In this document: one piece after another, positions 25,051 through 37,149 of the stretch | Layout: the number at the start of each line of letters is the position of its first letter | Position numbering within the stretch: position 1 is the stretch's first letter | Assembly (NCBI GenBank): GCA_034509755.1 | Contig: CM067539.1 | Span: forward strand, 30,320,001-30,384,000 | Source: Anisodus tanguticus | Lineage: Eukaryota; Streptophyta; Magnoliopsida; Solanales; Solanaceae | DNA: 64,000 nt | Direction: 5' to 3' | Notes under the pieces: generated by a model | Database searches by the model: none | Told to the model about the DNA's origin: nothing | What the model saw: only the letters and a program-made list of their open reading frames with translations | Position numbers and translations under genes: made by a program

Positions 25051-26589
25051 TGTACGGTTTTGTTGGGTTCAAAAACACCTAAGTAAGGCATAACGGAATT
25101 AAAATTTTTGTTTCTTACTTACCCCAACAAGTTTTCTGGTATGGTTATACAACAATCAAACTTGTAACATAAAACATAATACTTACAGGTTATAATATCT
25201 GAAATCTTTATCTACTATAAGGTTGACACGCGGTTGCCCTTCCGATTGCAAGCTCCAAGCTTCAATGTATTTCTCTTTCGGAAAGCTAGGAAATCCGGCA
25301 GAGGTTTGAGAGAGTATTTTAATTCTAAGTCTCTAAGGCTTAGAATGATAATCTAAAAATTAAGTATAGAATAATGAAGAAAATGCCACTATTTATAGGT
25401 GAAAATTAGGTCAAACCGGATTAGGGTTTGACCTTGGGCCTGGCCCAAAAATTGATGCAGAGGCGCTGCGGCCCTAGGGTATGGGCGCCGCGGCGCTTGA
25501 CATGCTCCTGCACTGTCTTGATTTATTCTATGCGCATTCTTAATTAAATCCAAAATCCAATTTTAACTTAATTAAAATAATCATTATTCATTTAAATATC
25601 TCGATTCTAAATCGAACATTTAATTACTCTCTCAATACATCCTTAGATCAAAAGGACAATCGACATAGTGTGACCTTACATGCCTTCTCATATCGACATT
25701 AATCAAATTAAGGTCTATGCGGAACTCCTAGACGACGCCGGAAGATGAACTCAATATGTGAAGTACGTTTACGCGAATCCAGTAAACTTAACCTTTATGT
25801 GGTAAGATAAAATCCTTTCATTCACGACACACCCCATCAAGCTTAGGATTTGTCAAGTGTCTATCCAAATGGCTTAATCATTATATCTCATCTATATTAG
25901 TTGACAACTAAACCATATTCTAAATACGTCTATTGCGTTGGCCAACGACTTAGTCAACCTAATATCACTGAGAATCCGAGTGTTCTCTCAAATATACATT
26001 CGAGGAATGAATCCTAATCTTGGCTCAACTACCACCTTTAATTCACATCGTAATGTACCCAATACAAGACGTATCTCAACCTATAAGGCATTTGAGCTTA
26101 GGAAGGGATCAAAGTACATTACTTTGTAGACAAGGCGCGTATTGACCACAAGTCTAAGGACTTCTATCTCTCACACGCTGATCATACTTTAGACAAGTAT
26201 AACAAACAGTATATCAGCAGGGTATACCAATACTTCCAAAGTATCCATGTGTCCATCACAAGTAGTCATTACTCGTAGCAGGTGAGACATACTACATCCT
26301 CTAAGGATGTGATGCAGACTACATTCGACTTATCACATATCATCGATATCCCATTCTCGATGATCATTAGTCGAGGCTATTTTAAGAGTTACGTTATAAT
26401 ATTAATATCCCACACTATTAATAATAACGTAACCTCCAAGGATGCATATTATAGAATATTACAAACAATCAATTACTAATTTAATAATTGCAAATGCCAA
26501 AATATTAATCTCCATTAATAATAATACGAATGTGTATAAAGTACATTTGTCCTAATACATATTGTCTCTAAGACATAAAAATACTTTCA
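25051..26589 (-). repeat. 3' LTR of the Copia element
   Basis: Full length, 1,539 bp. The minus strand starts TGAAAGTATTTTTATGTC at 26,589 and ends ACCGTACA at 25,051. The adjoining internal bases (AAGTGAGAGAT) form a short purine-rich tract. A 63-codon open frame at 25,938-26,129 is mirrored at 31,273-31,464 in the other LTR with few changes. It only reflects LTR identity and is not a gene. Confidence 0.92.
25390..25496 (-). promoter_or_regulatory. Copia LTR TATA box with upstream GC palindromes
   Basis: TATAAATA (minus) lies at 25,390-25,397. About 65-100 bp upstream on that strand lie GGCGCTGCGGC (25,462-25,472) and the near-palindrome GGCGCCGCGGCGC (25,484-25,496), separated by CCTAGGGTAT. 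The second motif is kept in the 5' LTR at about 30,830, but the TATA part is deleted there. Confidence 0.55.
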
Positions 26590-28157
26590 ATCTCTCACTT
26601 GGCCTAGAGCCAATCTCCAACATATCTAATGCCCATATTCTCAAAATGACCATTTTTTTTACTAAGCTTAATGGTTTAGTGAATGAGTCAGCTAGATTAT
26701 CGTCTGTGGGAACATAGTCTAATCTAATATCTTCAGTCTCCACCATCTCCCTGAGTATGTGGTACTTCCTTGGTACATGTTTGTTTTTGTTGGTTGATCT
26801 TGGTTCCTTAGCTTGCGCAATCGCACCAGTGTTGTCACAATAAACCATTTTTGGACAAGTGACACTTGGAATAACCCCTAGTTCCTTCAGGAACTTAGAT
26901 ATCACGACAGCTTCTTTACCAGCTTCTGATCCAGCAATGTACTCAATTTTGTTGTCAAATCAGCAGTTGTAGCTTGTTTGAAACTTTTCCAGTTTACTGC
27001 TTCACCATTGAAAATGAACGTGTACCCGGATTGAGATTTGTAGTCATCAACATCCGTTTGGAATCTATCATCAGTGTACCCAGTAGCTACTAGCTTTTCT
27101 TCCCCACCATAGACTAAGAAGTAATCTTTAGTTCATCTAAGATACTTAAGAATACTCTTGACTGCCTTCCAGTGTTCTTCTCCAGGATTCTGCTGGAATT
27201 TGCAAGTCATACTAAGTGCAAAAGCCACATCTGGCCTAGTACAGGTCATGACATACATGATCGATCCTATAGCCGAAGCATATGGGATCCTTTTCATGCG
27301 TTCAAGTTCTATAGTATTAGAATGACTATCCTTCTTAGATAACTTGATGCCTCGTCCCATAGGTAGACCGCATTTCTTGGAATTTATCATAGAAAAACAT
27401 CTAAGCACTTTGTCTATGTAGACTGAATGTGAAAGCCCCAACAATCTATTAGGTCTATCTCTATAGATCCTAATCCCCAGGATGTAGCAGGCTTCACCTA
27501 AATCCTTCATCATGAAGGTACTGGACAACCACTCTTTAACTGACTGCATGCGAGTCTTATTGTCTCCCATTATTAATATGTCATCTACATATATGATAAT
27601 GAAGGCAATACTCATATCCTTGTGTTTACTATAAACACATGGATCCTCTTTGCTTCTGACGAAATCAAATGATTTGATAGGCTTGTCGAAGCAAATGTTC
27701 TAACTCCTCAAGGCTTGCTTAAGCCCATAAATGGACTTTTATAGCTTAGATACAACATTTGGTTTGGACTCAAGTGAAAAAACCTCAGGTTGTTTCATAT
27801 ACACATCCTCAACTAGATTACCATTGAGGAAAACAATTTTGACGTCCATCTGCCAAATGTCATAGTCATAATATACAGTTATTGCAAGCAAAATCCGAAT
27901 GGACTTAATCATAGCAACATGTGAAAAGGTTTCTTCATAATCGACCCAGGCCGTTGATTATAACCTTTAGCCACCAATATTGCTTTATAAGTCTGTACCT
28001 TGCCATATGCATCAATCTTCTTCTTGAAGACCCATTTGCATCCTATGGGTCTAACCCCTGTTGGAAAATCAACCAAGTTCCAAACTTGATTTATGTACAT
28101 CGAGTCCATCTCAGATTTTATGGCTTCTTGCCATCTCTGCGAATCAATGTCTAACAT
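26552..28157 (-). pseudogene. Copia reverse transcriptase and RNase H, frameshifted
   Basis: The N-terminal RT block reads W[QE]EAIKSEMDSM...VWNLVDFPTGVRPIGCKWVFKKK at 28,157 down to about 27,950, then the frame shifts. The palm carries the catalytic YVDD (IIIYVDDILIMG) at 27,580-27,591. RT then runs to the SIMYVMTCTRPDVAFALS block and ...WKAVKSILKYLR. RNase H follows with a broken frame between 27,133 and 26,905 and ends with the MVYCDNTGAIAQAKEP segment. The C-terminus overlaps the start of the 3' LTR. Copying RNA to DNA is the family role. Stops and at least three frames make it inactive as written. Confidence 0.88.
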
Positions 28158-28198
28158 AGCTTCGCTGTAGGTTGTAGGTTCATCGTCATCAGGAATAT

Positions 28199-29500
28199 CT
28201 ATCTCATTGTGTGTTTCAACAAGAAGATTAAGTCTTTCATGCGGACGATGAGTCCTAGTGGTCCTACGGAGTTGATTATTCTACGTTTCAGTGTTTGTTG
28301 CATTTTGATTGTGAGAAAGTCTTTGTGTGTTGGACAATCCATCACCTTGAGAGCTTTCAAGAATGTCATTTTTTCCTGAATGGAATGATGTACAACCAGT
28401 GTATCATCTTCCATTGGTTGTGTATGAGAGTCTTGCATTTCTGCACTATCTCTCACAGCACTCCCACTGGCTGAAGGGCGTACTCTAAGTACCCAATCTT
28501 CACCAGATACTCCCACTGAATCCTTGTCTAGGTCATTCGACAAGGGTTTAACTTCTGTGTTATCTTGTGGTTCTTGAATTTCTTCAAGTTCTATCTCTGT
28601 GCAGCTATGTTCCTTGTAGACATATTCTTCTCCAAGGAACGTTGCGTTCCTGGAAACAATGACCTTATGTTCTCCAGGAAGATAGAAGTAGTATTCTTTA
28701 GTTTCCTTTGGATACCCCACGAAGTAACATTTCTCACTTTTAGATTCCAACTTGTCAATGAGCATCTTCTTAACATATGCAGGGCACCCCCAGGGTCTCA
28801 TATGTTTAAGAGTTGGCTTCTTGCCACACCATATCTCATAGGGTATCTTTTCTACTGACTTGGAAGGAACCCTGTTCAGAACATTTATAGAGGTTTGTAT
28901 AGCATGTCCCCAGAGGTATGTCGGTAGAGCTGATGAGCTCATCATGGATTGAACCATATCTAATAAGGTTCGGTTTCTCCTCTCGGCAATACCATTCATC
29001 TGTGGTGTTCCAGGAGGTGTCCATTCTGACTGGACTCCATGTAGCTTTAGGTAATCTAGAAAATCCTTGCTCAAGTATTCACCTCCTTGATCCGATCGAA
29101 AGGTCTTGATACTTGTTGCAAGTTGCTTCTCTACTTCTGACTTGTACTCTTTGAACTTCTCAAAAGCCTCAGATTTGTGTCTCATAAGATACACATATTC
29201 ATACCTTGTGAAGTCTTCAATAAAAGTGATGAAGTATGGGAAGCCTCCTTTAGCTTGAGTTGAGAATGATCCACATACATCAGGATGGACCAAATCAAGC
29301 ACCTCCTTGGCTCGCACACCTTTCCCAGAAAGTGGTTTATTGGTCATCTTTCCTCTCAAGCAAGATTCGCAGTTACCATAAGACTCCAAGTCAAATGGTT
29401 CGAGGTAGTCTAACTTCCTCAATCTTGCTATCCTTGATTCGTTGATATGACCAAGTCTGCAGTGCCATAGGTAGGTAGAGTTTCTATTACTTATCTTGGC
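28199..29500 (-). pseudogene. Copia GAG-pre-integrase and integrase
   Basis: After a stop near 29,500 the frame runs open through the pre-integrase zinc site (HCRLGH, then C-x2-C in NCESCLRGK). The integrase core carries D in VHPDVCG, D in FRSDQGGEY and E in NGIAERRNRT, with 35 residues between the second D and the E, the canonical D-D35-E. The C-terminal GKKPTLKHMRPWGCPAYV block also fits. This is the longest intact domain of the element, about 407 codons. The family inserts the cDNA into host DNA. The upstream stop separates it from protease. Confidence 0.88.
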
Positions 29501-30070
29501 TCATTTATTTTGTACATTGAATATCTCTCGACTACAGTTTAGTGTATATAATCCATCCACAAGAGGAGCAGTTCCATATATAATATTATCAAAAGACGGT
29601 ACTTGACTGTCATTATAAATATACGAGGAAAAACCCTCCATGTCCAAAACTGGGATAGAAATGATATTCCTCGTTAACGAGGGTACATATGAGCAATCAT
29701 TCAACACTAAACAATAGCCAGAAGGTAAATTTAATCTATAAGTCCCTACGCGCTCAGCATATACTCGTGCTCCATTTACAACGCGTAGGTCTACCTCCAT
29801 TGGTTCAATCTTCTTGCTATCAGTTAGCCCCTGCACATTTGTACAAATGTGTGAGACGCAAGCGGTATCCAATACCCAGGAATGAGAGTTATTTATAGAC
29901 ATATTTATTTCAATGACGTACATACCTTGTCCACCAAAGGCAGGAGCACCTGGTGCTTTTCCTCCTCCTGGTGCCGTGCAATCCTTCTTCCAATGCCCCT
30001 TCTTGTGGCAGTTGAGGCATTCATCCTTAGCCGGATTTACATTCTTCTTCACACCTCCTTTAGGCTTCAC
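29501..30070 (-). pseudogene. Copia Gag zinc knuckle and protease
   Basis: It begins in the Gag tail with the CCHC knuckle CLNCHKKGHWKKDC. The aspartic protease follows with the active-site segment SWVLDTACVSHIC (D-T-A in place of the usual D-[ST]-G, seen in some Copia lineages) and ends ...LYTLNCSREIFNVQNK before a TGA. It overlaps the Gag frame by about ten bases in another frame, so a frameshift separates them. Protease would cleave the polyprotein. Confidence 0.85.
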
Positions 30071-30770
30071 AACTGAGGGCGCAGATTGCTTTGCCCTTCT
30101 TCTTCTGCCATTCCTTGCCTTTCGGCTTGGGTCGGCTAGAAGAGCTCACCATAAGCACAACTTTGCCTTTGGAAGTGGAAGACTCAAAGGTCTTGAGCAT
30201 GTTGTGCAGCTCCGGTAGAGTCGCCTTCGTTCCATTCATATTGAAATTCACTATGAAGTTCTCAAAAGAACGAGGGAGAGAGTTCAACATGAGGGTGGTA
30301 GCGACATTCTTTTCAAGCTTCGTTCCAATTGAAGCAAGCCTCTCTATCAGCCCTATCATCTTCAACACATGCTGCGAGACCTGGACCACTTCATTGAGCT
30401 TACACTTAAAGAGTTCTATTAGTAACTCATATTCCATAGTATGAGATTGTGAGTCATGGAGACTCTTCAAGTGTTCGAGCATCTCATTGGGCCCCATGTT
30501 CTCATGTTGTCTCTGAAGTTCCATAGACATGGAAGACAATATCACACATTGCGCTGAAGTGGCATCATCTAAGTGTTTCTGGTAAGCATCCTTATCAAAA
30601 GAGGCATATTCAGCAGAGTCTGTCGCAGGGACTGTTGGGAACACCGTGTCCAACACGTATTCTATTTTCTCTTATCTCAGTACTATTCACAAATTCCTTA
30701 GCCAGTAAAGGTAGTTCGGTCCAGTAAGTTTGTTCATCTCAATCAACATTTTCAATGATAAGCTCGACAT
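30060..30770 (-). pseudogene. Copia Gag with two N-terminal stops
   Basis: I place the start at the ATG ending at 30,770 (MSSLSLKMLIEMNKLTGPNY), because it gives the usual short Copia Gag N-terminus (LTGPNYLYWLRNL). Two in-frame stops follow within 33 codons, and then the frame is open to 30,060. The body (LHDSQSHTMEYELL...MNGTKATLPELHNMLKTFE) matches the UBN2/Copia Gag capsid region. The basic KPKGKEWQKKKGK tail precedes the knuckle, which lies in a shifted frame. Only 36 bp separate the ATG from LTR sequence, so the leader and primer site are gone. Confidence 0.85.
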
Positions 30771-30805
30771 CTTTAATAATCTGATGAATTAGATAGACTG
30801 GAAAT

Positions 30806-31925
30806 AGGCGTCGCGGCCCTAGGGTATGGGCGCCGCGGCGCTCGACGTGCTCCTGTACTATTTTCTGCGCATTCTTAATTAAATCCAAAATCTAATTTTG
30901 ACTTAATTAAAATAATCATTATTCATTTAAATATCTCGATTCTAAATCGAACATTTAATTACTCTCTCAATACATCCTTAGATCGAAAGGACAATCGATA
31001 TAGTGTGACCCTACAGGCTTTATCATATTGACATTAATCAAATTAAGGTCTACGCGGAGCTCCTAGACGACGCCGGAAGATGAACTCAATATGTGAAGTA
31101 CGTTTACGCGAATCCAGTAAACTTAACCTTTATGTGGTAAGATAAAATTCTTTCATTCACGACACACCCCATCAAGCTTAGGATTTGTCAAGTGTCTATC
31201 CAAATGGCTTAATCATTATATCTCATCTATATTAGTTGACAACTAAACCATATTTTAAATACGTCTATTGCGTTGGCCAACGACTTAGTCAACCTAATAT
31301 CACTGAGAATCCGAGTGTTCTCTCGAATATACATTCGAGGAATGAATCCTAGTCTTGGCTCAACTACCACCTTTAATTCACATCGTAATGTACCCAATAC
31401 AAGACGTATCTCAACCTATAAGGCATTTGAGCTTAGGAAGGGATCAAAGTACATTACTTTGTAGACAAGGCGCGTATTGACCTCAAGTCTAAGGACTTCT
31501 ATCTCCCACACGCTGATCATACTTTAGACAAGTATAACAAACAATGTATCAGCAGGGTATACCAATACTTCCAAAGTATCCATGTGTCCATCACAAGTAA
31601 CAATTACTCGTAGCAGGTGAGACATATTATATCCTCTAAGGATGTGATGCATACCACATGTCGACTTATCACATATCATCGATATCCCATTCTCGATGAT
31701 CATTAGTCGAGGCTATTTTAAGAGTTACGTTATAATATTAATATCCCACACTATTAATAACAACGTAACCTCCAAGGATGCATATTATAGAATATTACAA
31801 ACACTCAATTAATAATTTAATAATTGCAAATGCCAAAATATTAATCTCCATTAATAATAATATGAATGTGTATAAAATATATTTGTCCTAATACAGATTG
31901 TATCTAGGACATAAATATACTTTCA
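30806..31925 (-). repeat. 5' LTR of the Copia element, 3' part deleted
   Basis: The minus strand starts TGAAAGTATATTTATGTCC at 31,925 and aligns with the 3' LTR up to 30,806, within the GC motif zone. The last 400 bp or so of the LTR, including its TATA box, are missing. Differences from the 3' LTR are few over the shared 1.1 kb. Confidence 0.88.
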
Positions 31926-32682
31926 AGTGGAACAATGTTCAAAATTTAGTTGGTAATGGACCCCCACCTCTTTCCTTCTCCACTCAAGTATTAGAATTTT
32001 GATGTAATGCATGTACATTTACATTCATCTTAAATGTGGTAGATTAAAGTTGCACCAGCAGTTTTTGGTTTCTTCATTGAGATAACTTGACGTAGTGGTT
32101 TTTAAAGTTTACATGAGATTTAGATCAGAGTAAAGATGTTTGATCTGCTTATTTGGTTCATCTATGAATTTGCCAAAAGTTTTTTCTTGAAATCCAAGGT
32201 GATTTTCTTTCGTTATCTGTTGTTGATTTTGGAATTCTTTTCGATGTAGCATGTGACTTAGTTTTCAAGTCTAAAGCCTCGGCTTTTGTAAATTTCTTTG
32301 GTCTTTTTTACATTTTCTGATTTTTGTGATATTTAGAGTAGAGTTGAGATTTTTATCTTTTGAGATAATTGGTGGATTTTGTTGGTCATTAGTGTAATGT
32401 TCTATATGCCTTGCTGATTTCCTAGTCGGGGAAGACCTAAAATTGTAACATGCTTTGTGGACTACTTGCCTTAAAATTTAATAGAGTATGTGCATGTCTC
32501 CATAGCTTTACATTACCTAAATAATTGCATGTTTTCGATAGTTCGAGTTTCACTCCTTGCCAGCTAAATTATGATCTCAACTAAGGTAGCCTGTTTAATT
32601 GGAGTTTCAAGGTCTTGTTGAGTTGGTAATGACATGGTGTTTTTGTTGATATTATAAGATGATAGTTAAATACATAGGCCTC
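31926..32682. other. T-rich backbone sequence, no gene seen
   Basis: Plus-strand T-rich, intron-like DNA between two insertions. It is continuous with 24,390-25,050 once the Copia element is removed, as the AGTGG duplication shows. No open frame or domain was recognised. Confidence 0.4.
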
Positions 32683-33345
32683 TGTTAACACTAAAAAATA
32701 TTTAGCCGAATCAAGTGACATCCGAAGGTGGAAAAAGATTCTAAATAGGTAATTGAGCGGAATCATAGCCGAATCCGCTAGTCCCTACCCTCGGCTAGAA
32801 AAGCATCATCGGCTATTACAGTAGTCTGGCCGAGTCATAATTCCGAGGAACGGTTGAGACCCACACATACTCGGAGCTTCGAAGACCAAGTCAAAGGACC
32901 TTCTAGAAAAGGTAGAAACCAGCAACAGCCTAAATAGAGTGCCGTCAATCGTGCTAGAGGTCCAGGTGAAAAAATCGTCACCACCTCCTCATAGTTGGAT
33001 AGTGGATTTCATGGGTAGTTCGATGACTAACATAAGGGTCATGTTTATTTTTCTTGTACTATAAATGTAAAATCACTTGTATAGAATAAAAACACACAAT
33101 CAATCAAAAATCTAATTCTTACTTATCTTCATTATACCTTTATCGCCTTTATTTGCACTCTAGCTGTATTTATATTTATTACCACTTAATTTACTCACTC
33201 ACCATCCTAACGCTTTCTGGAGTAGTTAGGGAACCCATTGCTGGAAGTTAGAGTTCTGCTTCCAGCCCAAATCACTTAGTTAAGGAATCAATTTGTCATC
33301 CGATTTCGTCAGCCGATAAAACGACAAACACTTCAGAGGGAAACA
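32683..33345 (+). repeat. 5' LTR of gag-protease element
   Basis: TGTTAACACT...GGGAAACA, 663 bp. The TATA box TATAAATG is at 33,060-33,067. Upstream of it (about 32,700-32,860) are repeated AGCCGA and TCGGCT half-sites, for example at 32,701, 32,766, 32,795, 32,812 and 32,829. It aligns along its length with the LTR at 37,150. Confidence 0.88.
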
Positions 33346-33370
33346 AATTTGGTACGCCCAGTGGGACAAT
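33346..33370 (+). promoter_or_regulatory. Primer binding site region
   Basis: TTTGGTACGCCCAGTGGGAC directly follows the LTR end. It resembles the TTGGCGCCCACCGTGGG-type primer sites of several plant Gypsy elements, with substitutions. The primer tRNA was not identified. Confidence 0.5.
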
Positions 33371-33423
33371 AGGTGATCTCATAGCGAAGTTTTGATTCTC
33401 CAGGTAAGGATCACACTTAGCGT

Positions 33424-33921
33424 ATGCGCCTAAGGTCATGTAAGAAAATGAACCAAGAGTCCAGTACACATCATAAACAGAATCCCCCCAGAAGGAACAA
33501 CGAGCCACCATCTTCTTCAGGTATGCCTATATCGGTTGATACCCCTCCACTTCCTCCATCAACCCAAGATGTGGGTGAACCTAGTCAATCTGAGGGTCCA
33601 ACTGTTATGACAACGTCATTCATTAGACATCAGATTGACTTGGGCATCCACGACATTATGTACCAGGTTTCCAAACAATTGGTTGACATTGTCAAGCCAA
33701 TGGTACATAATGAGGTTCAGCATGCGAGAGAACTGGAAGCTAATCGACTGTATCCAAGAAAAGGTTCAGCTAGTTCTGCCATACCTCTAATGAATGATGA
33801 TGTGCAACATGCAACTATGACTCCAGGTGTTGTTCTTCAGCCAAATGTGTATCAGTCAGTACCTACTCAGGTACAACCGATAGCACACCTAGGAGCACAA
33901 GCCCAATCACTTGGTAACTAG
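33424..33921 (+). pseudogene. Gag N-terminal region of the Gypsy element
   Basis: 165 codons starting MRLRSCKKMNQESSTHH. The sequence is low-complexity Pro/Ser-rich, followed by a helical stretch (RHQIDLGIHDIMYQVSKQLVDIVKPM). It sits where the disordered N-terminal part of plant Gypsy Gag is expected and ends in a stop before the conserved core, which continues in other frames. Confidence 0.6.
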
Positions 33922-34493
33922 TCTACTGTATGGTTGCCACCAAACACTAGGGGAAAGCTGTGCCAATCGACCAAGCGAATCTGTAGTATGGACAGATCAA
34001 TATGGCCCAGAGACCAGTTCAGACGTCCGGACACCTTGGTTTGCCGTTCGTTATGCCGTACGCTTATGAAAATAGCTATACGGTACATGCGACAATTGTT
34101 GGCCAGCCGATGGCCCCTGGATATGACCTTGCTAGGCTCTATGGTGACGTTGTCTACAATGGGACACCATTCCAATAGTCACAACTGGTACCCAATCCAT
34201 ATCATCCAGGAAGCACAAACTTTCTAAGAATGACTGATGTCCGAGGAGAGAAGACATAGAACACTGTTCCACCTTATTCTCAAGTTCCGTCGGCTGTCCG
34301 ATGAGCACAGGTTACAGGCTTTGGTGGCTATGCCCAACAACATCAATGGGGATATACCCTACCTATTGGTAATGGACAACAGATCACCTACAACTTTCAA
34401 AATTCTGTTCAACAAGGTGCAGAATGGAGGCCTCCAGTTCAGAACGCCTACCAACCGGTTCCAGTTGAGAATCGGCAGGGGACGCCACAATCG

Positions 34494-35056
34494 ATGAACC
34501 CTGAAACCATTGTGAATACCATGAGGATGTACTTTAGCATCCAACTAAAACCCTTGGACATGCCTATTTACAGGAAGCCCTACCCCGATTGGGTAGCACC
34601 GCTGCCAAGAGGCTTCAAAATGCTTGATTTTGACACTTTCTCGGGTGATGACGAAAAATATATCATTGAGCACATCGACAGATTTACCACCCAATGCGGC
34701 GAAGTTGGCCATATCGAGTACCAGAAGCTGCAGTTATTCCCTGTTTCTCTAATCGAAACGGCATTTCCCTGGTACTTATCCTTGGCCCCCGACTCCGTGC
34801 AAATTGGGCTGACATACATCGTTGTTTCTATGATAGATTTTATTGGCCCCAACCTCAAGTCACTGTGATGTATTTGATGAATCTCAAGCAAAAGATTGAT
34901 GAGTCGCCTACCGATTATATCGAGAGATTTAGAAGGAAGATTTGGAAATGCATTGTACACTTTCCTGAATCAGAATGCGCCCACATGATAATCAACAACA
35001 TGCATCCACAACTAAAGGAGAAATTAGTGGGACAATCTTGCTCTGACTTAAGCTAG
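34494..35056 (+). pseudogene. Gypsy Gag core (retrotransposon gag domain), frameshifted
   Basis: The first frame gives YRKPYPDWVAPLPRGF...FDTFSGDDEKYIIEHIDRFTTQCGE. The second, from about 34,800, gives NWADIHRCFYDRFYWPQPQVTVMYLMNLKQKIDESPTDYIERFR...MIINNMHPQLKEKL. Together these are the hallmarks of the retrotrans_gag domain (W..L...F...F, then L..LKQ...ES..DYI.RFR). One frameshift lies near 34,800 and a stop near 35,055. A further segment, 35,138-35,788, continues (YSFDITKADQIFDHLLKD...SHATSNCVVFRKV). Confidence 0.82.
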
Positions 35057-35137
35057 TTAGCCGAGAAGGCTAGCCAAATAGAGTAGTTTATTCAGGAGAA
35101 GGAGAAAATAAGAGCTAACCGAAACATAGGCTCTCAT

Positions 35138-35788
35138 TTGGTATCCATTATTGAGGCAGATGAGTCTGACTCAGAGTCAGCCGATTGCACGACAAACACA
35201 ATGGTAGCCGAGATCGTCGGGGGTAAGGTTTACTCTTGTCCAGCCCTGAAAGCTACGAAGGGTAAGGAGAGGAGTTCGACTGATGACATGGTCGGTTACT
35301 CGTTTGACATTACGAAGGCAGATCAGATCTTTGATCATCTGCTTAAAGATAACAGATTCGGCTGCTTGATAGCCATAGGATTCCGTCTGTCGAAGAACTT
35401 AAGGATAAGAGTTACTGTAAGTGACAATTCATATAGCCACGCTACTTCTAATTGTGTGGTCTTCAGGAAGGTGATTCAAAAGGGCATCGCTGATAAAAGT
35501 ATAACTGAAATGTCTATTGATACTGACCCCTTCCCCGCAGTATTGAAATCTATGGTATCCTTTGCCAAGCCAGATCAATCAAAGGACGTCAATGAGAAAC
35601 AGCCGATGAAAACCACATGGGTCCCAAAGAAGCCTCCTGGTAAGGATAATGTCACAAGGACCTCTGTGTTTAATCGTATAGGCACCTCACGTGACATCTA
35701 TGAAGACTTGGGCAGGCAGGCAACTAGAAGTAGTTTTCATGGCCGCCCTTATAAACCTGAGCACATGGCTCGGGAACCTCACAAATAG
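35138..35788 (+). pseudogene. Gag tail / spacer domain of the Gypsy element
   Basis: 216 open codons. YSFDITKADQIFDHLLKDN and YSHATSNCVVFRKVIQKGI match a conserved block found between Gag and protease in this kind of plant Gypsy polyprotein. The segment between them, which normally holds a Cys/His pair (Y-C-K-W-H), reads in a shifted frame here, so the putative metal site is lost. Downstream frames to about 36,640 are short and broken. Confidence 0.65.
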
Positions 35789-36689
35789 TACTCGGTATTC
35801 AAAAGGGACCCAACAGACCTCAGGAGCAGGCTTGGAGGGCAAGTGTGGCCGCCACTCAAGAAGAAGCCGAGCGTTCCCCAGATAGGTGAGGAACCACTAC
35901 CCATGACTAAACAGAGGGTGGCTGAGTTCAATGTGAGGGAATGCATTTCTTCTCTACGTATCATAGTAAGGGATGAAGGTCAGCTGAGATCCTAGAGGAT
36001 GATCAAGCCAACTGCCAATATAGATGAAGGAAAGTTGTTCGTCAATCAAGCTTCTAGAAAGAAAGAAGCACCGCCAAGTGTCATGTCTAGGACGCAGAAA
36101 AGAAGGATGCAGCGTACCAAAACCTTGCGCAAGATGAAACTAACATTGCACATGATATCCAGTGCTGAGGCAGCCGATAGATAGGAAATTCTTGAGTCTG
36201 CCGTGGCTGAAGCTATAGAGCGGGCATTCGGCTCAGCCTCTTCAGAGACAAAGCCACATGAAGGAGAAGCTTTGGACCAGCCATAGTTGAGCATACAGTC
36301 GGGTGATGGCTCGACAAAGGGACTTCAGCAGGAAACTACAGTCCTGAAGGAATCTCTAGCCGAAATGGTTTCAAAAACCATGCAAATAATCCAAGCATCG
36401 GAACCTCAGCAGACTCCTATATGTCTCTAGGAGATGGAAGGTATTAACTTCTCATCAACCGAATTCGACGTGGTGGGAGATTCCATCCTTGATTTATTTA
36501 AGCAGGATTCGGTCGATGAAATCTGGGCAGCTATTGAAATGGTCAGCCTGATTCCATGTGAGTTTGGTCGGCCGCCCTCAGCTGGACAGCCTAGAAGGCG
36601 ATGTATGTGTGGAAGACATCGAATGGGCGATATTAGCTGATACCACGGCTAGGGACGCTTTGAGCACTGTATTTTATTCACTTACGGAG

Positions 36690-37149
36690 GATATGGTTAA
36701 ACTCCTCAAGCCCCTCTATGTTAAGGCTTACATTAACGGCAAAGCTTCAGTCGAGTATTTGTAGACAATGGGGCTGTGCTGAATGTGATGCCACTGCTTA
36801 CTTTGAAAAGCCTCAACAAAACCAGGGAGGATCTTATCCCAACTAACATGAAGATGGCTAGCTTTATGGGAGAAGCCTCTGAAGCTCTGGGGACTTAGTA
36901 GTAGAAATCACAGTACGTCCTAAGACGGTCAGATCTGCCTTCTTTGTGATAGATGGCAAGACGTCCTATGCCATCCTGTTGGGTAGAGACTGGATTCACA
37001 CCAGCCGATGCCTTCCTTCCACCATGCATCAAAATCTTATTTTCTGGGAAGGAGACAAGATAGAAAGCGTCCCAGCCGACGATAACCTATTTCAAGCAAG
37101 GGTGAAAAACTTAGAAGTTGTCTTATATTCACCCTATGAAAAACTTAGA
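36690..37149 (+). pseudogene. Gypsy retroviral-type aspartic protease, broken
   Basis: KPLYVKAYINGKASV is followed after a shift by VFVDNGAVLNVMPLL, the active-site loop. It continues through DLIPTNMKMASFMGE and, in the frame 36,946-37,155, FVIDGKTSYAILLGRDWIHTSRCLPSTMHQNLIFW. The ILLGRDW block is the second protease signature (I-L-G-R). Unlike complete elements, the sequence goes straight into the LTR instead of RT. Confidence 0.8.

Larger units (their letters stand above)
25051..31925 (-). mobile_element. Ty1/Copia retrotransposon, minus orientation, TSD AGTGG
   Basis: The element is bounded by AGTGG at 25,046-25,050 and 31,926-31,930. On the minus strand the order is 5' LTR (truncated), gag, protease, integrase, reverse transcriptase, RNase H, 3' LTR; integrase before RT is the Copia order. 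LTR termini are TGAAAGTAT...ACCGTACA. The two LTRs are very similar where they overlap, so the insertion is fairly recent, yet each coding region has stops or shifts. The loss of LTR 3' sequence, primer site and leader next to gag makes it non-functional. Confidence 0.93.

Noticed and set aside
25938..26129. 63-codon open frame conserved at 31,273-31,464 with few changes
   Set aside because: Both copies lie in the two LTRs of the same Copia element. Their similarity reflects LTR identity, not selection on a protein.
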